DNA of 64,000 bases from Acanthococcus lagerstroemiae. Lineage: Eukaryota > Arthropoda > Insecta > Hemiptera > Eriococcidae. Position numbers and translations under genes: made by a program. How positions within the stretch are numbered: the stretch's first letter is position 1; each line of letters opens with the position of its first letter. The notes beneath the pieces are model-generated. The model saw only the letters and a program-made list of their open reading frames with translations. It was not told the DNA's origin and did not search any database. Of the stretch, positions 54,790 to 64,000 are shown in pieces. The stretch spans positions 32,670,001 to 32,734,000 of the forward strand of contig CM063106.1 in the NCBI GenBank assembly GCA_031841125.1, written 5' to 3'.

Positions 54790-56875
54790 TTTGTATTTTT
54801 TTCGCGCTGAGTTCGAATTCGTCGACCAAAGCAGGCGCTGATCCTGTGTTGCCGAGATACAGTCAAAAATGTGGTTATACTGGGGGCTGGGCTATACTGG
54901 GTCAGGAATAGACTGTGATCAATTTTGACGACGGTTTAGAATTTGCCGGGTACGGGCCCCGAAGCTCTCGGAATATGTTTTCGCCTAAAGAATGCCTGAT
55001 GTATAGTATGGAGATATTTTACAAATTTTCAAAATTTGAAATAGATGAGATAACCACCAATTCCTACTCTATTTTTCGAGCTGAGTTCGAATTCGTCGAC
55101 CAAATCAGGCGCTGACACTCCGTTTCCAAGAGACAGTCAAAAATGTGGTTATACGGGGGGCGGAGGCTATAGTGGGTCAAAAATAGCCTTTCAATCAATT
55201 TGGACGACGGTGCTGAATTCGTCTCGAACTTTCAAATCTATTTTGCCGGGTCTGGGCCCCAAATCTCTCGGAAAATCTTTTTTCCCCTCAAAAAATGCCT
55301 GATGTATATAGTATGGGGGAATTTTCAAAATTTTCGGAATTCAAAAGTACTGAGATAAGCAGCAATTCCTACTAAATGTTTCGCGCCGAGTTCGAATTCG
55401 TCGACCAAATCTGGCGGTGACCCTCCGTCGCCGAGATACAGTCAAAAATGTGTTTATACTGGGGGCCGGGCTATACTGGGTAACAAATAGCCTGCGAATC
55501 AATTTTGACGACGGTTCTAAATTCGTCTCGTGCTTTCGAATCTATTTCGCCGGGTCCGGACCCCGAAGCTATCGGAATATTTTTTCGCCCAAAAAAATGC
55601 CTGATGTATAAGATGGAGAAATTTTCAAAATTTTCGAAATTCAAAAATATTGAGATAACCACCAATTCCTACTAAATGTTTCGCGCTGAGTTCAAATTCT
55701 TCGACCAAATGACGCGCTGATCCTCTGTTGCCGAGATATAGTAAAAAATGTTGTTATGATAGGGGCGAGGGATTTACTGGGTCAGAAAATGGCTGTGAAT
55801 CAATTTTGACGAGGGTTTTGAATTCGTCTCGGCATTTCGATTCTATTTCGCCGGGTTCGGTCCCCGAAGCTCTCGGAAAATTTTTTCGCCCAAAAAAATG
55901 CCTGATGTGTGGTAGGAGAAATTTTCAAAATTTTCGAAATTCAAAAAAACAGAGATAACCACCAATTCTTACTTAATTTTTCGCGCTGAGTTCGATTTTC
56001 TCAACCAAATCAGGCGCTGACTCACCGTTGACGAGATACAGTCAACAAGTGGTTATACTGGGGCCTGGGTCTATACTGGGTCAGAAAGAGCCTATGAATC
56101 AGTTTTGATGACGGTTCTGAATTCGTCTCGGCATTTCCAATCGATTTCACCGGGTCCAGGCCCGAAGCTCTCGGAAAATTTTTTCACCCAAAAAATTGCC
56201 TGATGTACGTATGGTATTGAGAAATTTTCATAATTTTAGAAATTCCAAATAGATAAGATAACAACAAATTGCTACTCAGTTTTTCGCGTTGAGTTCGAAT
56301 TCGTTGACCAAATCAGACGCTGACCCTCCGTTGCCGAGATACGGTCAAAAATGTGGTTATAATGGGGGCGAGGGCTATACTGGATCCCAAATAGCCTGTG
56401 AATCAATTTGGATGACGGTTCTGAATTCGTCTCGGCGTTTCGATTCTATTTCGCCGGATCCGGGCACCGAAACTCTCGGAAAATTTTTTCGCCCTTAGAA
56501 ATGCCTGATGTACGTATGGAGAAGTTTTCAAAATTATCGAAATTCCATAAAGATGAGATAACAACAAATTATTACTCAATTTTTCGCGCTGAGTTCGAAT
56601 TCGTCAACCAAATCAGACGCTGACCCTCCGTTGCCGAGATCAGTCAAAAAAGTGGGTAAACTGGGGGCCGGGGCTATACGGGGTCAGAAATAGCCTGTGA
56701 ATCAATTTTGACGACGGTTCTGAATTCGTTTCGGCAATTCGATCCTATTTCGCCGGATTCGGGCCCCGAAATTCTCGGAAAATTTTCTCGCCCAAAAAAA
56801 TGCCTGATGTAAGTATGGAGAAATTTTCAAAATTTTCGAAATTCCAAATAGATGAGATAACAACCAATTCCAACG
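54790..56875 (+). repeat. Tandem array of ~300-bp units, left arm
   Basis: CGCTGAGTTCGAATTCGTCG recurs near 54809, 55083, 55387, 55686, 55986, 56289 and 56590, spacing about 274-304 bp. Each unit also carries CCGTTGCCGAGATACAGTC, CGTCTCGGCATTTCGATTC and GAAGCTCTCGGAAAATTTTT. Short open frames here are by-products. Confidence 0.85.
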
Positions 56876-57930
56876 TTCAAAGAAGGAGGCACAAAATGTG
56901 GGACCCTTGAGCACAATCAGAACAAATAAAATACAAGTTTGTGCCACTATTTTTGAGACCCCACCTTTGTTTGGGGGGTGGGCTAACATTTCACCGCCCT
57001 CCATTTTATTTTTGGGCTGTAGGTCCAAGGAAGGGGGCACAAATTGTGGGAACCTCGAGCACATTTAGCACAAATTAGGTAAAAATTCGTGCCATCACAC
57101 CCGAGCCCCACCCCTTTCTTGGGGGGGGGGGGTTGTGGCCCATATCCACACTGTTTTTACTTTCACCACTGGTTTCTTCGTTATCATTGTTGCCAAATCC
57201 GATGCGCAAAAACAGAAGTGTCGTTGCCTGAAACTATCGCACTTTCGCCTCATAAGTTTAAAAAAAGTATGAACAAAGACAACAAAACTTTGGATAGAAT
57301 GGGTGCATCTCCCAAAATTGGGGTAGGATATGAGATACCGTGAAAAGAACCTGAAAAATTAATTCGGTGACAGCAGAAACCAGTTAATCTCTCCTTTTGA
57401 AGATCGTTTTTTTAAAATATCATAATTTTTCCAGCCCCCCCCCCAAATTGAGCACTGGACTGTGAGCCCAGAAAATGCGGCACAAATTCTGAGACCTCGG
57501 AGCACAATTAGCACAAATTACGATAAAATTTGTGCCGCTAATTCCAACCCCTATATTCATTTGGAGGGGCCAATAAAATTTGTGCCGCTAATTCCAACCC
57601 CTATATTCATTTGGAGGGGCCAACATTTCTCTGTCCCCTCAAACTTTTCATTAAGATGTGGACCCACGGGAGGCGGCACAAATTCTGGGACTTCGGAGCA
57701 CAAATAAAATACAAATTTGTGCCGCTAATTCCAACCCCCTATCTTCATTTGGGGGGAGGGGCAACATTTCCCTCCCCCCTCCCCCAAACTTTTTATTAAA
57801 ATGTAGACCCACGGGAGGCGGCACAAATTCTGGGACTTTGGAGCACAATTAGCACAAATTACAATAGAATTTGTGCCGCTAATTCCAACCCCCTAACTCA
57901 TTTTGGGGGGGCCGTAGAAATACAGACAAG
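56876..57930 (+). repeat. GCACAAATT repeat block, left arm
   Basis: Units of about 110-190 bp with GGGAGGCGGCACAAATTCTG, GGAGCACAATTAGCAC and TGCCGCTAATTCCAACCCC, plus a perfect 60-bp doubling at about 57520-57640. Confidence 0.75.
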
Positions 57931-57942
57931 TCAAAAGTAGCA

Positions 57943-58347
57943 GCATGAAAGAAAAAACTGTCCACTCTTGGTTTTATTGCAGGCAGTAAACTCTGCGATT
58001 AGATGGGCGCATTTGTTGGCGTGAATAGGGAGTGACGTCAGAGGCCAGAGACCTTCGGATCGCACTTTGGTCCACATATACATATACAGTGATGTTTGTC
58101 TTGTGTAAGGCTAATATTGCAACTGCAGGTGCGATAAAAACGCAATGTGTGCACCTGCACTTATCTACTCCCCTGATAACACTTCCGTAAATAAATTATT
58201 ATTTCTTAATGATGTAAGTAGATAGTACATCTAGCAACCTAGGTGCACCTCAAAACTTTTTATTTTATTTCAGTAAGCAACATGGATCAAGTGGCTGCAG
58301 AAGTTCTAAGGAAAATTATCATAGAAGTGGTGATTGTCATGAGATAT
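57943..58347 (+). repeat. Duplicated exon-bearing block, copy 2, with ATG exon
   Basis: Same block, ending after a TTTATTTCAG acceptor in an ATG exon (58282-58347) that encodes MDQVAAEVLRKIIIEVVIVM-RY and stops at GTAAGT, the same donor as copy 1. In copy 2 the RWAH reading runs into a TGA, so only the ATG exon is conserved as protein. Confidence 0.55.
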
Positions 58348-59679
58348 GTAAGTACATACTAACTTTTAGAACGAAAACGACTTCGAGATGGTCGACTATA
58401 TTTACTCGTACTTGATGTGAAAACACTTTCTAATATAAAGATCGCACCCTTTAATGGCGTGTTTTATTTAGCGAGTGAACAGAAACATTTGCTATTAGAA
58501 CGGGAAAAAGTAAAGAAGATATAAAAAAAAATTAAAATGCTAATATTTAAAAAAAATAATAACTACAAAAAATATTACATTTAAAAATGGAGAAATAGAA
58601 AATATAGATTATTAAGATTTCAAACAAAAATTATTTGAAATCCGTTGGAAAATGCGAAAAATCTACTGTGAACTTATTGATTGTCCTTTGACCAAAAATG
58701 TTAATTAATAAGTTCACTCGCTGGGTGAGAACGTAATCGTTGGACTAGGGCTTTAAGAATAAGTCGATGGAAACATTATTGTTCCACAGACATTTGTATG
58801 TAACATATTATATGCATAATTATTTAATGATCGAATTGTCTAATATTATACCTACAGTTTTTAAAGTAAAAAGTTGATCCTAATTATTTTTCCCGGAATC
58901 CAGCGGTTACACCCATTTCCTTTGTTCGCGTTTCTAAAAAGTTGGAAACTACAAACTGTCTGTCTTCAAATTGTTATCAGTATTTCCAGTCCACGTAAGT
59001 ATGTATGGTCCAATTGATGATCCGTATTTGTAAAATTTATTCGAATCTTTTTCGTGGATTCGTCGAAATTTTTTAGTTAGCCGCTTAGCCGTATTAGGCG
59101 CTGAAGTCGCCTAATATGGCCATAAATCAAAAAACGAACTAGTATAATCGCGTGTTGAAATGTGCATCTGTGTGCGTAGGTATCATATACGCAGCAAATT
59201 GTGAGCACTAGGGTGACATCAGAACATTGTGGTTGCATTCTGAATGAGCTAAGGACCTAACCTCCTGTTGAAAGAATCTTGATCATTGATCAGCGCCGTG
59301 AAAAAATGTTTTCTCCTCAACTGGACCAGACTTTAGTCCAAGATCTGTATACACTACATACATAGGTCGGCTAGATTGTTGTGAGTGTGCGCTTGTGTGC
59401 GTTTCGTGACGTAGAAACAGGCAACGAAACGACAGGCAAACGTGAATACGCTGCTTATACCCAGGCTTATACGCTGTTGTGAGAATGCTTTCGTTTTTTC
59501 TCATTTCTCGAATAATTTTTATGGAAAAGAGGGTGGTGTATCTTGCCACAATTTTAGAAAGAAAAGAAAATTATAGTGAAATCAGTACAAAACTACCCTA
59601 GGTTAAAAATTCACTGTATATTTTCCCAAAAGTACAATATTATAACTAATTTGATACAATAATTAATTTACCTAGTGTA
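58348..59679. other. Loop of the foldback-like structure
   Basis: No coding recognised apart from the 70-bp repeat at 59053. Confidence 0.4.
59053..59122. repeat. 70-bp repeat, copy 2
   Basis: Matches 54705-54774 and lies about 700 bp past the copy 2 exon. Confidence 0.75.
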
Positions 59680-60148
59680 CATACGTATTTTCGATGAATA
59701 TTCAAGACGGTATTACATAAACGTACAAACGGCATATTTACGATAAAACTAGGATATTCTCCGAAAGTCGAAGCAAAATGGTTGAATTGGTTATCGAATA
59801 AAAACATAAAAATTGAAAATATCAAAAGGAGAAAAGCACGAAAAAAAAAGTAATGATATTATGATAAGGATCAACTGAGAAAACTTGCATATGGAAACGC
59901 TAGTTCGATACCTACAATTTATTTTCGTATTTTCGATGAATATTGAAGACGGTATTTACCAAGCTTATGAATGGCACATTCACGAGTTTGCGACTTTGAA
60001 ATAGAATATTCTTCAAAACGTTGAGGTCGAAGCATAACGGTTAAAAATTAGTTATCAAATGAAAAAATTGAAAATATGATAAGGAAAGGAGAAAAGCACG
60101 AAAAAAACAGTAGGTAATGATAGTAATCAACTGAGAGAACTCGGCTGT
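59680..60148. repeat. Tandem ~249-bp duplication
   Basis: CGTATTTTCGATGAATATT, AGGAGAAAAGCACGAAAAAA and ATCAACTGAGA occur twice, 249 bp apart, with moderate divergence. Confidence 0.65.
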
Positions 60149-60149
60149 A

Positions 60150-61010
60150 TTTCTATGCCCCCCCCCCAAAATGAGGTAGGGGGTTGGGATTAGCGGCACA
60201 AATTCTATTGTAATTTGGGCTAATTGTGCTCCGAAGTCCCAGAATGTGTGCCGCCTCCCGTGGGTCTACATTTTAATAAAAAGTTTGGGGGGCAGGGAAA
60301 TGTTGGCCCCCCCAAATGAAGATAGGGGGTTGGAATTCGCGGCACAAATTTGTATTTTATTTGTGCTAATTGTGCTCCGAAGTCCCAGAATTTGTGCCGC
60401 CTCCCGTGGGTCTACATCTTAATGAAAAGTTTCGGGGGTCAGAGAAATGTTAGCACCCCAAATGAAGATAGGGGGGTGGAATTGACGGCACAAATTTTAT
60501 CGTAATTTGTGCTAATTGTGCTCCGAGGTCTCAGAATTTGTGCCGCATTTTCTGGGCTCACAGTCCAGTGCTCAATTTGGCGGGGGGGGGGGGGCTGGAA
60601 AAATTATGATATTTTAAAAAAAAAACGATCTTCAAAAGGAGAGATTAACTGGTTTCTGCTGTCACCGAATTCATTTTTCAGGTTCTTTTCACGGTATCTC
60701 ATATCCTACCACAATTTTGGGAGGTACACCCATTCTATCCAAAGTTTGGTTGTCTTTGTTCATACTTTTTTTAAACTCATGAGGCGAAAGTGCAATAGTT
60801 TCAGGCAACGACACTTCTGTTTTTGCGCATCGGATTTGGCAACAATGATAACGAAGAAACCCGTGGTGAAAGTAAAAATAGTGTGGATATGGGCCACGAC
60901 CCCCCCCCCTCCCAGGAAGGGGTGGGGGCTCGGATGTGATGGCACGAATTTTTACCTAATTTGTGCTAAATGTGCTCGAGGTTCCCACAATTTCTGCCCC
61001 CTTCATCAGG
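60150..61010 (-). repeat. GCACAAATT repeat block, right arm
   Basis: Reverse complement of 57000-57930 with high identity, including the GGCTCACAGTCCAGTGCTCA stretch (60550-60580). Confidence 0.75.
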
Positions 61011-61950
61011 CATTTTTATGGGCGAAAAAATTTTCCGAGAGTTTTGGTGCCCGGATCCGGCGAAATAGAATCGAAATGCCGAGACGAATTTAGAACCGTC
61101 GTCAAAATTGATTCACAGGCTCTTTCCAAGCCTCTATAGCCATCGCCCTCATTATAACCACATTTTTGACTGTATCTCCGTAACGGAGGGTCAGCGTCTG
61201 ATTAGGTCGACGAATTCGAACTCAGCGCGAAAAATTGTGTAGGAATTTGTTATCTCATCTATTTGGAATTTCGAAAATTTTGAAAATTGTTCCATACCAT
61301 ATGTATACGTCAGGCATTCTTTTGGGCGAGAAAATTTTCCGAGAGCTTCGTGGCCCGGATCCGGCGAAATAGAATCGAAATGCCGAGACGAATGCAGAAC
61401 CGTCGTCAAAATTGATTCACAGGCTATTTCTGACCCAGTATAGCCCCCGCCCCAGTATAACCACATTTTTGACTGTATCTGGCTAACGGAGGGTCAGCGC
61501 CTGCTTTGGTCGACGAATTCGAACTCAGCGCGAATAACTGAGTAGGAATTTGTTGTTATCTCATCTATTTGGAATTTCGAAAATTTTGAAAATTTCTCCA
61601 TACTTAGGTACATCAGGCATTTTTTTGGGCGAGAAAATTTTCCGAGAATTTCGGGGCCCGGATCCGGCGAAATAGGATCGAATTGCCGAGACGAATTCAG
61701 AACCGTCGTCAAAATTGATTCAGAGGCTATTTCGGATCCAGTATAGCCCTCGCCCCCATTATAACCCCATTCTTGACCGTATCTCGGCAACGGAGGGTCA
61801 GCGTCTGATTTGGTCGACGAATTCGAACTCAGTGCAAAAAATTGAGTAGGAATTTCTTGTTATCTCATCTATTTGGAATTTCGATAATTTTGGAAATTTC
61901 TGCATACGTACTCAGGCATTTTTTTGGGCGAAAAAATTTTCCACGGTAAC
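61011..61950 (-). repeat. Array of ~300-bp units, right arm
   Basis: CGACGAATTCGAACTCAG near 61207, 61508 and 61813, spacing 301-305 bp, opposite in orientation to the left array. Confidence 0.8.
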
Positions 61951-62154
61951 GAAGGAAAAATGATAATTTTTGTGACAAAATAAAAAGACGATAACGAAGA
62001 AACGATTTTTGTTTTGTTCGCCAGCCCTAAAATAAGGAGAAAAGAAAGAAAGAAAAAAAACACAAAAAAAAACCTGGATGCCTTCTCTGACGTGCCGCGC
62101 CGACCTCATCCCATAATCTTAAATCCGGAAACCCGGACCTCTTTATATTTCTTG

Positions 62155-64000
62155 CTACTGTTCACTCCACCCCGGTCCTTTTGGAGGGCTGTCGTAATCG
62201 AATAGCTGAGTAATGTGCTGCTTGAATTTTGATATGCCATTTGAATCCAGGATATCTAGTTTGTCGTGAATTCTACTAGTATCATTGTACAGTCTCATGA
62301 CTCTGTTGAAGGGAGCGTTTAAGTAGTAATTTGTGCTGGAGCGCTCTGGTTCAAATAAATTAGTTTTCCTGCTATGAAAACTTGGCACGCGAATTTTGAT
62401 TTTTCCTAGTAAGGATGGTTCAGATATTTTATTATTGATTATGCCGTGCAGGAAATTTATTGAGGCAATATCCCTTCTTCCATGTAAACTTTTCATTTCA
62501 TACCCTTGGAGTAATTCAGTATAAGTGATTGAGTTTGAGTCGTACAAAAATTGCTTATATGTAATACAAATATTTTAGAAATCGTTTCTGTACTTTCTCT
62601 ATTACTTTTATTGTGTCAACTGTGGCCGGATTCCACACAACCGAAGCAAATTCCAAATGTGATCTTACGAGTGAATAATACAGCTTTTTTAAAGTCTCAG
62701 TTTTTGTAAAATTTTTCGAATTTCGTATAACAAATCCCAGCATTCTACGGGCGGTGTTCACTTTTTGGTTTATATGACTTTTAAATGTCAATCTGTGATC
62801 AAGTAAGACCCCCAAGTCCCTAATTTGAGTTACTGACTTAACTGCAATACCATTTATCCTATAATTAGCTTGCACTGGTTTGATTTTGCGTGTACGAGTA
62901 TATGTTATAGCCTGACATTTTTGAACATTGAAAGGTAGGTTATTACGCAGACTCCATTCAGTCAGTACATTCAAATCAGATTGTAAAAGCTGTGTATCAT
63001 TTTCTGAACGAATCTCTTTAAAGAGTTTCAGATCATCTGCGTATAAAAGCGGGCGAGAATATTTTATTTCTTCTGCAATATCATTAATAAAGAGAAGAAA
63101 CAAAAGCGGACCGAGGTTAGAGCCTTGTGGAACTCCTGATGTACATAAAAATTTTTCCGATTTCGATTCCTTATATGTAACATATTGTTGTCTGTCTGTG
63201 AGGTACGATGAAAATAAATTAATTAGGCTTTCTGAAAAACCCATTCTACCTAGCTTCCCTAGTAGTATTACATGATCAACTTTGTCAAATGCTTTTTGAA
63301 AATCTGTGTAAATTGTATCTACTTGCGTATTATGATGTAGAATAGAGTATGCGTAGTCGACAAAGGACACTAAGTTAGTTACAACCAACCTACCTTCCAT
63401 GAAACCATGTTGGAAATCTGAAATTTGGTTTCTAACCTGTCCGTATATCCTTTTGTATATTATTGATTCGAAAATTTTGGCCGCTGCCGGAATTAGTGAT
63501 ATTGGCCTGTAGTTACTAACGTCGTTTTGGTTTTCATTTTTCGGAATCGGTATGACGCACGATGTTTTCCATGATTTAGGGTATTGCGATGTTCGAACTA
63601 TGATATTAAATATATGCGTTAATGGTTTCACGAGGAATTCACCACAGGCTTTAATTATGTAAGGAGGGATCCCGTCAGGGCCTAATGTTCTTTTTGGCTT
63701 CAAGTACCTAAGAGCCTGTTGTATTTCAGTTGGTCCAATAAATTCCAGCTCAACTGAATGGATATTTCCATTGGCTGGATTAAAACCAGAGATTTGTGAA
63801 GGTACAGTAAATACTGAGGTGAAATGCTGGGCAAATGCTGCTGCGATCTCGTTGTTATTATGTAAGTCGCTTCCTTTATATTTTAATGCATAACCCTTTG
63901 GTGACGTCTTTCTTTTTTCGTTAACATAACTCCAAAATCGTTTGGGATCTTCCTTTATTTTGTTTTCAGTATTTTCTTCGAATGTCTTGCGTGCTTGTTT
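62155..64000 (-). pseudogene. LINE reverse transcriptase (CR1/Jockey-like), truncated by the window edge
   Basis: Open from the edge at 64000 to 62565: KRFWSYVNEKRKTSP, then LGPDGIPPYIIKACG, NYRPISLIPAAAKIFE, FDKVDHVILLGKL, SGVPQGSNLGPLLF, LLYADDLKLF and the thumb region VQKRFLKYLYY. These are RT blocks of a non-LTR retrotransposon with catalytic YADD. A frameshift near 62560 separates the last part (62155-62554), which starts near YKQFLYDSNSITYTELLQGY and ends at 62155. The endonuclease half lies beyond the window. Confidence 0.85.

Larger units (their letters stand above)
54790..61950. mobile_element. Foldback-like structure, arms of tandem repeats
   Basis: Left arm 54790-57930 and right arm 60150-61950 are reverse complements in the same order: ~300-bp units outermost, then a unique stretch with GGTTTCTTCGTTATCATTGT, then GCACAAATT units innermost. 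The loop (57930-60150) holds the duplicated exon block and a tandem repeat. The left arm has about seven 300-bp units, the right about three; LINE-linked sequence adjoins on the right. Confidence 0.6.

Noticed and set aside
55417..56623. Several open frames of 60-76 codons in the repeat array
   Set aside because: They repeat with the 300-bp unit in varying frames and encode no consistent protein.
59283..59549. 88-codon minus-strand frame
   Set aside because: No domain, no splice or start context, inside repeat-rich loop DNA.
60509..61093. 194-codon plus-strand frame
   Set aside because: It runs through the right arm repeats; the reverse-complement left arm does not keep it open.

Overview
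The window reads as insect nuclear DNA: AT-rich, multi-exon genes with GT-AG introns, large repeat-filled introns, and a dense, nested load of transposons. Insect-type S28 peptidases, hAT, P-like, pogo, Gypsy, R1-like and other LINE remnants, and a bacterial-type AAA/PD-(D/E)XK gene fragment together suggest a sap-feeding hemipteran, possibly a mealybug or other scale insect. That placement is inference from gene content. No RNA gene, CRISPR array or bacterial operon was seen.

1-38.4 kb: two tandem, same-strand (minus) paralogous genes for secreted serine carboxypeptidases of peptidase family S28. Each has nine exons at homologous positions. Gene A (start 12439, stop 1588) predicts 501 aa and gene B (start 38373, stop 18027) predicts 478 aa. 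Both keep Ser-Asp-His and both splice in frame throughout. Their introns, and the space between them, hold most of the mobile DNA: a gutted pogo/Tigger-like transposase, RNase H LINE debris, a 5'-truncated R1-like LINE with a 15-bp target duplication, and many small inverted-repeat elements, several with 8-bp duplications.

39-48 kb: a dispersed ~2 kb repeat split by an element with an 8-bp duplication; a complete 2.8 kb hAT element with a broken transposase, itself carrying a Gypsy-type structure whose two LTRs face each other; and a short orphan S28 exon on the plus strand.

48-52 kb: a 5'-incomplete AAA-ATPase-like/PD-(D/E)XK gene of bacterial type (minus), bounded by an internally triplicated hAT-like element; then a P-like element with a THAP exon, sitting inside a palindromic MITE; then a MITE copy split by another hAT-like element.

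52-62 kb: a candidate unrecognised multi-exon gene (plus) with a duplicated 5' region, and a very large foldback-like structure whose arms are arrays of a ~300-bp repeat in opposite orientation. 62-64 kb: a LINE reverse transcriptase (minus) running off the right edge.

Coordinates were counted by hand. Exon borders were checked by frame continuity; borders of repeats are approximate unless a target-site duplication is given.
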